Translations under genes and position numbers: made by a program
Source: Jaltomata sinuosa
Taxonomy: Eukaryota > Streptophyta > Magnoliopsida > Solanales > Solanaceae
Length of the DNA: 64,000 nt
NCBI GenBank assembly: GCA_003996215.1
Contig: QJPP01005183.1
Coordinates: 28,705 to 92,704, forward strand
Reading direction: 5' to 3'
The notes under the pieces: model-generated
What the model was told of the DNA's origin: nothing
What the model saw: only the letters and a program-made list of their open reading frames with translations
The model's database searches: none
Part shown: in pieces, positions 43,740 through 55,900 of the stretch
How positions within the stretch are numbered: the stretch's first letter is position 1
Layout of the letters: each line of letters starts with the position of its first letter

Positions 43740-45489
43740 CCTCACAAACGGAACTTAAATTAAAGAAACAAACGTACAATTTTTAAAAAAAATTGGGAGT
43801 AGGAGGAAGGGAAAATTGGCGAAGGAATTACAAATTGTGGGAAATTGAACACGTGATGATAAGGTAAAAATTCAAATACAACCAACTGAGCTACTAAAAT
43901 TCCCCCGACAAACATTTAAATACTAAGACAAGAGGAAGTTTAGCATTTATTTCAAGAAAATCATAACAATATTTAATTTGAATTTTCTTATCTTTGACTT
44001 GAAATTTAATAACTTTAGAATGTTGTTAAACTAGTTAGTTATCTCAAGGATTTTTAAGTGAAAAAAATATGTGACAAAAGAAAGTACCAAAACATTATAC
44101 CTAATAAAGCAAATCCATTCATGTATTTTGAGAAAAAGATTTAATTAGTTTACCCCCTTACTTTGTTCATAACCTTGAGTCCATTAAATCAAAGGGTACA
44201 TATATTTGAGCGAAAAAAAAAACAATGAGTCAAATTTATTTTAAAAAATAACAAAAATTAAATGTAAACTAATTTTGAAAGTAGAGGAGTAAGTTTGACC
44301 CTTTTTTATAAAAGAATCAAGCACATATATAAGAATATGTACGTATTATTTTGAGGTGACTACTTCCACAAAATTACTTGGCATCTTAAGTCGCAAACCT
44401 AAAACCTAATAGTGTAACACTACGCTTGAATGTTACACTTTAGATTTGAATTTTATAGGTTTGCGTTTGAATTCACAGTTTTATCGTTGTTCCATTTCAT
44501 TTATCAGGTTCAGAATTTATTATTTAATATATCTTCTATCATATCTAGCTATAAAGTCTGAATCAAAAGTATTGAATTCGAATAAATCTGTGTCATGTAT
44601 AGCATGCATCCTACCTTGGCTAGATGCAACTTACCTTAAGGATTCTTTGGTCTGTACTGGCTATTCTTTGATGTCTTTGCCACATTTATGTGGAACAGAA
44701 TAATAATTTAAAGAGTGATCTAGATAGACATTATAAGATGCTCAAAGTAGTCATCCTCAAGCAAGTTCTAACTGCAATATTTTAATGCTAGATATATATA
44801 TACAAACATTGAATATATATAATTTTTCAAACAAAAAAGTCGAGAATCAAATCATGTCTTTTAAAATTTGAATGTCAAAACCAATTGTGTCTTCATGGCA
44901 TATAAAGATTATATATTCTTCCAAAGGGTGAGGTTATGAAGTCATGAACGTTTGACAAGGAGGAAACATATATTTTACTTTGGATACACAAGAAATGTCA
45001 AGAGAATACATATAGAATATGAATGTTAGAAATAAATAAAGGATGATGATGCACAATTTTTTTTAAAGATAGAATTAATAGAATTATTCTTCAATTTTGT
45101 GGCTCAAAAATAAGAAAAAAAACGTGTTGTGTAGCCTAGAGAAAGTACCAAGTGGTCAAGTGGAAAGTGAAAAAGGAAAATAAAAGAGAAAGAATTTAGT
45201 AGAAGTAACATTAAAAGATTTACTTAAATCAAATTTCAAAGTAATTGGCGCCGCATATTAAATTCTTTTTCCACTTAATTCTGTGTACAATAAAAGATCA
45301 TTCGTAGGGTAATGGGCAAAATGACTTAGGTTGGAATAATGTTGGAATTTGTAGGGGCAGCCTTTGTTGTTCTCTTATTCTTATATCCTTCAAAATTTGC
45401 CCCTTTCCCCAAACAAACCACGTGTACTAGATTCCAAAAAAGGCAATAAGTAAATCGATTTTAATAAATAAATGGAATGATCGAATCAG
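43740..45489. other. Intergenic, no supported gene
   Basis: AT-rich DNA with no recognisable repeat ends. The 85-codon frame at 44446-44703 shows no domain I know. Confidence 0.4.
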
Positions 45490-46110
45490 ATGAGATTCTG
45501 GTAGAGTTTTGAAAGCGCATAACCAAGACAGGTTTGGAGTGGTTGACTGAGTTGTTTAATGAAGGCGAAGTATAATAATTCTGTTGTACAAGAATAAGGG
45601 TGATATCCAGAACTGCAACAATTATAAGAGTATCAAGTTGCTAAGTCACACCATGAAAGTTTGAGAGAAGGTGGTGGAGTTAAGGGTGAGGAGGGATGTG
45701 TCAATTTTTGAAAACCAGTTCGGATTCATGCTGAGGCGTTCAATCACTGAAGCCATCCATCTTGTGAGAAGATTAATGGAGACATATAGGAAAAGAAAAA
45801 AAAAACTTACATATGGTGTTCATTAACCTTTGAAAAGACCCAAAGTCCCGCGAGAAGTCCTTTGGAGATGCTTGGAGTGTAAAGGTATACTAGTGACTTA
45901 CATTAGGGCGATAAAAGGCATGTATGATGGAGCCAAAACTGGACTAAGAACAATTGGAGGAGATTCGTAGCACTTGCACCAAGGATCAATGTTTAGCCCA
46001 TTTCTATTTGCCTTGGTGATGAATATATGAATTGACGCGTCATATTCAGGGTAAGTGCCTTGATGTATGTTATTTGCAGATGACATTGTTTTGATTGAGC
46101 AATTATTGGG
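45490..46110 (+). pseudogene. LINE reverse-transcriptase remnant
   Basis: With frameshifts and stops the + strand reads successive RT blocks: TGLEWLTELF; NKGDIQNCNNYKSIKLLSHT; ENQFGFMLRRSITEAIHLVR; a decayed PREVLW-like block; GDEYMN/R..G region; and the catalytic F-A-D-D box with IVLIE at 46072-46098. It is a non-functional copy of the same LINE type as at 37604-38814, but covers an upstream part. Confidence 0.8.
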
Positions 46111-48350
46111 GAGAATTTTGAATTTCTTGAAAACGCTTACTGTAGAAGCTTATTTGAACGGTCGTTGATGAACTACTGGTCATGCTACTCCAAAACTAAG
46201 TCGGCTAGCCTATTTGTACAACGTACGTCATGCACCTAGCCACCTATAGGGTTAAAATGAGTGAAAAATAAGTCCCTAGACTTATGCGAGATCAACATCT
46301 GCAAAGTCATATTGTTGATCAAGCTGGTTCTCATACTAAAATTGCATATGGGTTTGTCATTATTAACAATGAGAAATTTATTGAGCTAAACTGAAATTAT
46401 GTTTTGAAGAGTGACAAATAACTACAAAAGAATCAAGTCCTTTGAAGTTCTCAATGCAAAAGTAGTAGTGTTCATGATTGACAAACAAATGAAGAAGAAC
46501 CAGACCCTTAAAAGGTATCTTGAAGGAACATAAGTCGCCGAAGTTCTAGGTCTTTTGTAGACACATGTTGGTAAGAAGTTGCAAAGTAGGTTTCAAGTAT
46601 AAGAAGAATTTCTTAAGAAATTGAATTTATAGGATAAACACGTAGATCGAGGAATAAGAATTCAACATGAAAATGTTTTCATATTTTCACAAAAGAAAAG
46701 AATTTTGGAAATAAGGGAAATCGTGTGATTATCGAAAAAAATAAGAAAATCCAGTCCAAGTATGATTAGATTTCTTAACCAATTCGATGGAATTTATAGC
46801 AAGAAACCAAGGGACATTCGACCATCACTACTCGTATATAAAGTACCACATTAATTTTATTGTCTTGCAATGCTATTCGCACATATTAAAAATTATTGTT
46901 GGCAAATAGTAGTTATTCTGAGAGTGCTTTGAGTGATTCAATTGTTCAACGAAAGAACTTAATCCATCAGAAGTTGTCCTAGTTCTATAGAGTATTAAGA
47001 TACGTTGAGTCTTTTGTTTTTGAATTGTAACCTATTTGCTTTCATAGAAGCTTTGTAATAGGTGATTATAGTACTAAAATGTTCGAGTTTACTTTCTAGA
47101 CTAAGAGAAGTGTAGTCTTGAAATAGGTTGCTATAATTAAGTAAATTGTAGAAGTGTAAGGTACTAGAGATAGTCTCTTTCGTTAAAGACTTCTAACCTA
47201 AAACTACTTAAGTTTCAGTGAAGTTTAGAGGTAAATCCTACAAAGGTAGATTGTGAGTTTTTGCTCTCTTGAGCAAGAAGTTTTCCACGATAAATTTTTT
47301 TGTGTTGTTTATATTTTGAAAATTACTTCTTATTTGGTGATTGAAGAATCCGATTCTTCAACACAGTAGGACGTGATAGCTAAAACAACAAGTATTCATG
47401 TTGGAAGTCTCACTTTGAAAATAAAATGCTTTGTTTCAAAAAGGTCTCTATTTTCAATGTTACAACCCGAAATGTTTTGAATATATGTCTATTTTTTGTC
47501 GAATCTTATTTGTTCATTCTTAAAAACAGACTAGAATTCCTTTTTATTATCTGCTTTTACTCATTTTTTAGTACACCTCAATACAAGATAAGCTTCTGAA
47601 CTCCGATTAATAGATTAAAAAAATACTTTATCATCTTATCACATCCTTTAATAATAGATATATATATCTTATTGATCTATACACTAAGGATAACTATGAA
47701 ACAAATTGTCATGTGTTTGTTCATTTTAAAAAATATTGCTTATCATCTTTTTGTTTATTTATTATTTTACTCACCCGACTTCTTGGAATTTTTATTATAT
47801 TACAATTATTTAATTGATAAAAATTATATCTGGAAATATTTTTAATACTCCTTCGTTGTTGGAATATAAAAAGGCTAATTATAACCAGACAAGATAAGTA
47901 TTGGCATTTAAAAAATAATACGAGTTTGCCACAAATGCAAGACATTTGTCATGTTATCAGCACATGTTTGAAATTTTAATAGAAGCCAATCTAAAATTCT
48001 AAGTTTTATTAGTTCAACTTTTAAGATTTTTACCAAAATCAATTATCTTAAAAATTATGAGTTCATATTCACTATTTATTTTAATTCTTATGAATTTTTA
48101 CATATAAATTTATGCATCACACGTTAAAAATATTAAATTTAGATGAATTCGATAAGAGAAAAACCCTACATCGCATAATAGTTCATGACAGGAACAATTG
48201 CATCATGTTGCACTTTAGAGTATAAATAAAAAAATGATATGAAGTTATATTCTAGTTCATGTGTTGGCTTAATGAATGTAACATCAGTTGAAAGAGATGG
48301 GATCATTAATTAACATTAGTTGAAAAAAAATCTTAGAGCTAATTACGAAA
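46111..48350. other. Repeat-derived intergenic DNA, probably old LTR-retroelement debris
   Basis: No gene supported. 46230-47390 contains phrases such as GGTAAATCCTACAAAGGTAG and TTGAGCAAGAAGTTTTCCACG that remind me of Copia U5 ends, but I cannot define LTR borders. 47400-48350 is AT-rich without features. Confidence 0.3.
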
Positions 48351-48359
48351 ATAATGTTA

Positions 48360-48895
48360 AAAAATTATAGATCATGGTAAGTAGCAAATATTGAAGACAA
48401 AACGTGAAAAGGCCGGTTGAGATAGTTTGAACATATTTTGTATTGACTTATGTATTGGGCCCGTAGATCATGTAAAACTCTGGTAAGTGAAAGTATTAAA
48501 AGAGAACATGGAAGACCTAAAATCACAAGGAAGAAAGTGGTCTCAAAATACCTTTAAATTCTTTGTATCAATACAAACTTAACTAAAGATACGATACAAT
48601 GGAAGAAAAAGACTCATATAGATGATAACAACTACTACTACTACTACTACATGTTTTCACTTTTAGTTTTTTTTTTTGTTGTTGTTGTTTTGGCTTAAAA
48701 TCAAGTGTTCAGAAGTACTTTTTTTTTACTTACCTAAACACTGTAAAAAAGCTTAAATGCTATCTTAACTTAAGAGCATTTAAAATAAGTCAATCCAAAC
48801 GGACTTTATATGATATGAATTTAAAGAAAAAAGTATAGATTCATCGCAGATTCTAATTTATTTGGGATTGAAGCCTAATTATTGTATAGATCATT
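48360..48895 (+). mobile_element. LINE C-terminal remnant and tail, with MITE piece
   Basis: AAAAGGCCGGTTGAGATAGT, GAACATGGAAGACCTAAAATC and GAAGAAAGTGGTCTCAAAA correspond to the decayed RRP..RGRPK..WEEVV end of plant LINEs. 48690-48806 resembles the nested MITE at 36097-36285. TAGATTCATCGCAGATTCTA and TTTGGGATTGAAGCC form the second tail type. Confidence 0.5.
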
Positions 48896-49297
48896 GTAAG
48901 TGGACTTTGATTTCACTGGATGACGAACTTGAGCACTACATTTGAGTACCAATAATTATCTGTAACATTACAATTTAAATTAAAAAAAATTAACCAAGTG
49001 TATTCCATTTGTTGCAAACATGTACTAGAAATTTAACCAAAAAGTAGGTGGTGTTTATCCTATCATACAATTCTGCGTTATTATGCGTCATTTCACATGA
49101 TGATAGAGATGTTTGTGTTTTGTGGTTGGAGTAAAATATTGAAGTGAAACTTTGTAGAAAGGGTGGATGCACCAAACTTAGTACAACAACTTGGGATGTC
49201 AGGATATTTCTTAAAGTTTCCAAAATATATACTCTGAAAAAACATTGAGCATAATTCAACTTTAGAATCAAATATTTGGAAAATATTTGAACTTTAA

Positions 49298-49564
49298 GGG
49301 TGTGTTTGGTACGAATGAATATTTTCTTGGAAAACAAGTGGATTTCTTACTTATTTTCTAGTGTTTGGTAAGTACTGGGATGTTGGGTGGGTGGGGAGTA
49401 GACAATGAACTTAGAAGTAACTTGTTTTCCCTACTGCCATTAGGAAAGTCATTTTCCTCATTTTCAAAGAATTTGTTTTCCTAAAGAAAATATTTGACCA
49501 ATCAAACATGAAAAAATTAAAAAATATACTTTGAAAAATATTTTCCTCCGTACCAAACGCACCC
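49298..49564. mobile_element. Tourist/Harbinger-like MITE (complete)
   Basis: The termini GGGTGTGTTTGGTACG and inverted GGGTGCGTTTGGTACG match 15 of 16. TAA duplications flank it (49295-49297 and 49565-49567). At 267 bp it is the reference copy for split or partial ones at 37380-37595 plus 38818-38935, and 63783-64000. Confidence 0.9.
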
Positions 49565-49635
49565 TAAATCTTTTGATTCCAGCACGTCTATGAATCTTCT
49601 AGAAAATTTGGGCAGATTGCTCGAGACATAACTTC

Positions 49636-50262
49636 CCGGTAGGAGTGGCATGGTATAGTATATACCGAATTATCATACCATAACGAAATTTTTGATACCG
49701 TGATTTTGGTATTATGGTATTTGATATGGTATATGGTATACATTTTAAATTTTTTTGGTACTCGATACGGTATTTGGTATTTAAAAATACCATACCAAAA
49801 TATCGAATACCATACCGAAGTATATATATATTATTAAAATACTAACAAATATACAACCTAGTATTAGTATAAACGAAATGTTTAGAAGTTGAAACTTTGA
49901 CTACTCTATTTTGATTGAAATGTCTTTTAATATAATTGATTAACAAAAGAAGTTGTTTGTACTTTCTTTTGAATATATATTTCTACATGTATAATGTGTT
50001 AGTATGATACAATTGAAACTTTTTTTAAAAAAAGTCGTAGTCATAATACTCTATTATACGAGTATATATTAGTCGACGTAGAACAAACTATGGTTACCGA
50101 TTTACCATATCGCAAAATACCAAAATTGAACTTCAAAATATCGAACCATACCGAATTAATTTAGTATGGTAATGATATAATATTATTAAAAATCGAATAC
50201 CGAAGTTACCGTACCGAAATTTTAAATACCGTACCATACCATACCATGCTCACCCCTACTTC
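49636..50262. mobile_element. Terminal-inverted-repeat element of GGTAT repeats
   Basis: The left end GTAGGAGTGGCATGGTATAG and the inverted right end GTAGGGGTGAGCATGGTATGG match. Both arms consist of many GGTATTTGGTAT / ATACCGTACC units, so a transcript could fold into a long hairpin. No coding capacity. Confidence 0.6.
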
Positions 50263-50418
50263 GCGGCTAATTCTCAACTAAAATAAATAAAATAAAAAGA
50301 TAGACCGAAACAAATCAATATTGGTGTCTCCAATAAATTTTAAAGTAATAAAAATTAATTTTAATCACAAATAAATTATAATGAAATAGAGATTTTATTA
50401 ATGAATATTAGTGAGTAC

Positions 50419-51290
50419 TGTTGGGGTTTAGATATGAAAAAATGAACAGAAAATGGAGAAAAAATAGAATTTTGCTTTTGCTTTTTGTAAAGTGCATTTG
50501 TACCACATTGGTGGTGGAAAAGAAATTTCAAGTGTTTTTATTAAGAAACACTTCCTTCTTGTCTTAAAGGATTAAGAAGAAGACAAGCCTTGCGCTGTCT
50601 TTGGCTTTGACTTTGTCTTTAGATTTAGATCGAGAGATTATTTTTTGGACAAAGTTTATTTAAATTTTAATTGTTTAAATCAAAATTCTAACCCAGAATT
50701 CTCCATGTGCGAGCCGCACTTCGGCATGTGCGAAATGCACATGAATCGCACGTCAAAAGAACGCATCCTTTCGACTCACTGGTTGTGACATGCGATGAGA
50801 CATGCGACACGTACAATGCCTTGTGCGTTTCGCACATCCCATGACACATGACTGCCGGTTTGAGCAGTCTCACTGGTTTCTGTGTGACGGGACGTGCAAC
50901 GTGCACTTTCTCATGTGCGAATCGCACGTCGTTCCATCGTATCTGAAACAGTATAATTTTTCTGAACCTTTGCTTCCTTTCTGAAACAGTGCATTTTGGC
51001 TATAAATATCTGATTCTTCCTCAGATATGAAGCACGAATTTAAGTACTATTTGAATACAAGAAACATAAACATACTTCTATATTTCTTCTAAATTCAAGT
51101 GTGATTTACTACCGTTGAGTGGTTCACCGATCAATAGGATTTGAGGTACTGCTATTCTATTGATGCTTAATCATTCTTTCCTGGGAGGATATTTCCATCA
51201 ACCTCGGGTGTTTGAGGGGAATAATTTCCTTAAGGACACACTGTGCATTCAGTGGGCTCGATTTCTCCTTCATCTCTTTTCTTCTACTAT
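50419..51290 (+). mobile_element. Putative LTR (solo or fragment) of a Copia-type retrotransposon
   Basis: It starts TGTTGGGGTTTAGATATG and has a TATA box (GGCTATAAATATC at ~50998) and an R/U5-like stretch (CTGGGAGGATATTTCCATC; TTGAGGGGAATAATTTCC; ACACTGTGCATTCAGTGGG) that I associate with Solanaceae LTR elements. Its U3-like part contains the CGCAC palindrome cluster. I found no second LTR, PBS or pol, so borders and class are uncertain. Confidence 0.4.
50700..50930. repeat. Cluster of imperfect GTGCGA-n-TCGCAC palindromes
   Basis: CATGTGCGAGCCGCAC (50704), CATGTGCGAAATGCAC (50725), CTTGTGCGTTTCGCAC (50819) and CATGTGCGAATCGCACG (50912) are repeated near-palindromes, with ATGAATCGCACG and two CATGCGA in between. 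The block is GC-richer than its surroundings and explains short open frames on both strands. Confidence 0.75.
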
Positions 51291-51513
51291 TTTTCGTAAA
51301 TAGTTTAAGTTTTTGTTTCTACTTGTTAGTTTTAAATAAAGATTTTATATCATTCAAATAACAAGTACAACTTTGTTTATCCCTTTTTTCTCTCTTAAAT
51401 ATTTTTCGTGATTTGAGGCTTTCTTAAATGTAGGATGATGTCTTTCTTGTGATATATTTGATTGTCAAGAATGTCAAACAATATTTTGCTTTGAAAAAGA
51501 CAATATGTGATGT

Positions 51514-51697
51514 CTTGATATCTTTGTGGATATCCAAAATTTTATATGATATTCGATATGTTGATCTCTTTGTTAATACCCAATATATTTGAGATATTGA
51601 TCTGTTTGTGAATACTGAATAATTTATGAGATATTTGAGATCTTGATCTCTTTGTGAATATCCAATAGTTTATGGGATATTTGAGATATATTTGAGA
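51514..51697. repeat. Imperfect tandem repeat (four units)
   Basis: Units starting TTGATMTCTTTGTGGATATCC lie at 51514, 51561, 51597 and 51643, each followed by CAAT.TTTATGAGATATTTGAGAT-like sequence. Spacing 36-47 bp. Confidence 0.6.
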
Positions 51698-51881
51698 TGC
51701 CTCCTCAAGAGAATATATATACCCTTTTTATATAAGAGTGAGTTAGGATTTAGGATAGAGTACCCCAAAAAAATCCTAATGAACCTTAGAGTTTGAATAT
51801 GGATTGAACTCGCCTCATAAAATCCTATTTTAAATTCGTAGTTTCAATGTCTACAACTAGGTCTCCACAGTAAAAGTTGTA

Positions 51882-52119
51882 CTCCTTTTGTCCCAATTTA
51901 TATGAGTTAGTTTAACTCGGTATGAAGTTTAAGAAAGAAAAAAGATTTTTGAAATGTGTGGTCTAAAATAAGTCATAGATATTTGTGTGGCTGTAAATCA
52001 TTTCATTAAGGATAAAATAGGCATTTTAAAGTATAATTGTTACTAAATATAGAAATGTGTCATTCTTTTTAGAACTGACTAAAAAGGAAAGTGAGTCATA
52101 TAAATTGAGATAGAGGGAG
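51882..52119. mobile_element. Stowaway-like MITE
   Basis: The ends CTCCTTTTGTCCCAATTTATA and inverted CTCCCTCTATCTCAATTTATA lie beside TA; 238 bp. Confidence 0.8.
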
Positions 52120-52239
52120 TAAATATTGACATAGGTCAATGTAGGCTTTCACGAAGAGAATGTCAGTACACCATGGTGGTACTCAATGAGTTAATAATTT
52201 CTTCACTAAAGCTGAAATGATATTTAAAGAAAACAATAT

Positions 52240-52320
52240 AAAAAGACCTGCTCAAATGGTAAGCACCTTTTACCTCCAATCCAAAGATTATGAATTCGAG
52301 TCGCCAAGATTTTAAAGCAT
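52240..52320 (+). mobile_element. tRNA-like SINE head
   Basis: GACCTGCTCAAATGGTAAGCA (A-box-like) and TATGAATTCGAGTCGCC (B-box-like) are spaced as in a tRNA, but there is no cloverleaf; related to the minus-strand copy at 29907-29985. Confidence 0.5.
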
Positions 52321-52906
52321 AAACATTTGAAATTAGTAAAAATATCTAAGCAATAACAATACTTATAACTTTTCGAAAAAAAATTCTTGCTTTCTTTTCG
52401 AAAGCAATATATAAAACTCAAAACAGATAAATATTAAAACTTTTTTTCAAGACAATACTTGTAAATTGTTAAAAATGTGTTCTTTCTTTTCTTTCTTTCA
52501 TAGGGAGCACTATTTGACTCTGGCTTATTTTGATTCTAAATATATTACCATATAATTAGTATGACGAACGGTCTCGCCTAAAAATTATATTGTGCATATA
52601 TATATAAATTAAATTGTTCAACTCTCTTTACATAAGTATAGCGACATAGATGGCTCAAAAAAATTGCTTAATTAACGTCGCTGGTTCAATCCTAGGTGTG
52701 ACATTCTTGCATCTTTTTTGAATCCCCTTGTTAGAATTCCGGCTCTGAGTCAAGCATGGTAAGATAGACAAGAAAGCCGATGATTCGTGGGGTTCTTGAG
52801 TTTGATGTTTTCTTCCCTCTATACAAATCTTCCTCTGTTTAACACTCCACAAATTCTTGTCAATGAACTTGCACAACAATGCTGACATTTTCTTGAATTA
52901 GCATGT

Positions 52907-55900
52907 TTACTTGCTAGACCTTGCTGATCTATACTTATATTTTGTAGCCCATAATAAGTAGTGCATAAAGTTTAATGCACTTAGTATGCACATTAGCCAG
53001 TAGAACCTCTCTAAATGGTAGTGATTCAAGTTGCTACCCGAGAGCCATGGCTTGTTCGTTGAGATGCCCGTTACACGATTGACAACAGACACTATAACCG
53101 AGCTGAGGTAGTATCCGATGGCTAAAGAAGCCCACGACAGAGATGTTGCCAATGATCTCATACTCACTGGTGCTTCCGAAAAACAGAATTCTAGTAGCCC
53201 TGCTAGTGTGAAAAGATCGGCTGATCCAAGAAACAAGTACTGAAACGCGATCCAAAAGAATGTTATAGGCAACGGTTTGGCAGAGTCGAGGAGTCCTGAG
53301 TCAGTAACTACTCTTTTGCGTTTGATTTCAACAAGGGCTGCGATTGCCATTGCCACGATGGAGAGGACCAAACCGATACCAATGCGTTGGAGGTGAGAGA
53401 TGCCCATCTCTGTTTTGGTTACTCTACGAGCGAATGGGATGATGAAGTGGTCGTAAACTGGTGCCAGGATCATGATGAACAGGACAGGGAAAACGGGGAG
53501 TGAAGCCGGTGGGAGTTTTAAAGAACCGACCTTTGTGTTCATTGAGGCTGCTTGTTGGACAGAGAATGTAGAGAGTTGAGCAAGGCAGCAGTTGAGCATG
53601 ATGGTACAGGCGAAAATCGGCAGGATTTTCATCACAATCTTGACTTCTTCCACTTGTTGCACTGAACATTCTAGTGCACCACAAGCTTGTGTGTCTGAAA
53701 CAGCCCGATTAAGGAAGCTAAGACTTGTCGATGGAGTTTCAATTGATCCTACGTCTTTTCTTTTTGAATCTACGCCACCTTCCTTGCCGGTTGGAATTGG
53801 AGGACAAGGGCTTGAAGCCATACTTGCTATAGCACTAGTTGAGTTTCTTGATGCACCAGAATTTACCAAGGCAGCAATTAGAACCTATGCATAAAAATCA
53901 TCATTTTTAGTTGCTTAGAAAAGATATAACTCAAAGCGCACTTGTGTAAAGTACATTTTAAAGCTATGTTGCTTGGACCCTCCAGAAATGTTGTCGCCGT
54001 TGTGTAGTTCCTCCAAAAATGAACAACTTTTGGAGGATCCGATTTTGAAGAGTCCGAGCAACATAGTTTTAAAGTGTGTATAATATGAAATAGATTATGA
54101 AAGAGTGAGGCTTTATGAAGCTGTATACCTTGCTGATTGTTGTAAAAGGGCTTCCACAAGGTATCTTGTTCCTATAGAACGGCGAACCAGCAAGGAAGAT
54201 TAGGATCGACAAAAATATAGCAAACGTTGAAATTCCGAATCCCCATTGCCAACCTTTATTGTCTTCCACCCAAACCACAAATGTCACAGCAATGAGACCT
54301 CCAAAGGCGAGGCAAAACACGAAGTAATTGAAGAAAGTTGATCTTTGCTTTCGTCCTTGTGGCGTTGCTTCATCAAACTGTTCAGCACCGTGGGGCGGGA
54401 GTGATCCCTTTATACCTCCTACACCCAATGCCACTAGGTAAAGCCCTATGAACAACATTGCAGCTTGTGCACCGTGAACATGTTCACAAGGCACGTTAGG
54501 CGATGCTTGAAGGTCGCATTTTGGTGGCTTCAACAACCCCGAACGAGCCTGTATGGTGAGCACCACTAGTCCCTGTGTTTGCATACACAATTTCAGGAAA
54601 TATTCAGAATCTATCAATCAAATCTTTGTTATGACAAATTTAAAATGATGCATGAATTATGTGTAGAAGTTTTGTTTAAAGCTTTCAGCTTCAGTTGACA
54701 TTCCCCTAGTTGGAGTAGCAAAACTCGGATTAGACAAGAATCTCATTTTTAGGTAGTACGAAGGAGGAATTGGCCCAAAATTTGCCCGGGGTCAAGACGG
54801 TGTCGGGCGCCGACAACTGACTCAATTGCCCCCGAATTGTGTGAAATGGTTGGCTATTACTAGGCTCACTAACTCTGCCTGGGGTGTAGGTGCCTCTTAT
54901 TTTTCAGCAGGAATATACAGGGGCAGCATATGTATTTTTAAATGTTATTAGTTCTAAGACCCAAGTAGTACTAATCAGGGGCGGAGCTAGAGTTTCGGTT
55001 ACTAGTTCGGCCAAAATCCAGTAGTTCAAACCCTATATTTGTATTAAAAATTCATCAAATATGTACAAATTATTAATTTAGAACTCAATAACTTTAGTCC
55101 CAAATCTATAAGCTTCAAATCCTACCTCCGCCTCCGGGACTAATTAAGAAAGGAGTGAGCCCAAAGAGCTCATAAATAAAAAAGTCATGGAAAAGTTTCT
55201 CTAGCTGTCATGTACAGGAATAAAGAGACACTCTCCTCCTTTAAGTCCACTTTTTGACATTCCAAATTCAGATACTAACTCTACATACTAATTAAATCCA
55301 TCAAAAGTTTATTTTAATACCTACCAACAGTAGAATCTTTCACATTAAAGCCATATATAAAATAAAAATAAAAGTTAATGATAGAAATATGTTCACATGA
55401 TATGCAACATTTATCCTAATCAGATGTCTCGAGTTTGAATTCTATCAGGTACTGAGTCGTCTTTGTTCGGAATCGCGTTACCCCATAATATGGGACTTTC
55501 CCTTGTGACTCCAATTTTAGTCGGACCCCAATGAGAGTATCGAACACCGAATGGGAAACTAAGTGGTTGTTTGGTACACGGGAGGGGATAAGCAGGGATA
55601 TTGCATGGGTTGAGTCGTTGAGATATCCCATGAGACTATTTTATCCCACCTTTCATATAGGATAGTAATCCCACCATTTTAGTACAAATGATAGAATAAA
55701 CTAGTCTCAGTATTAACTAATATCTTACACCAAATATAGAATAAAGTTAATCTCATATTTATACCGGAATTATAATACTTATCCTACGTAGCAAACGACC
55801 CATGAAAGAATAAAAGAACATGGCATGCAACAAAGGGAGAATTAGGATTTAACAAAGAAACATGAGGCTAGGTGGCCCCTTATAGTTTGGAATATTAAAA

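Noticed and set aside
50688..50984. Opposing 79- and 60-codon frames
   Set aside because: Both are by-products of the repeated GTGCGA/TCGCAC palindromes; no start context or homology.
51514..51697. CRISPR-like array
   Set aside because: The units are imperfect, AT-rich, unevenly spaced and directly adjacent without unique spacers, in a plant nuclear genome.
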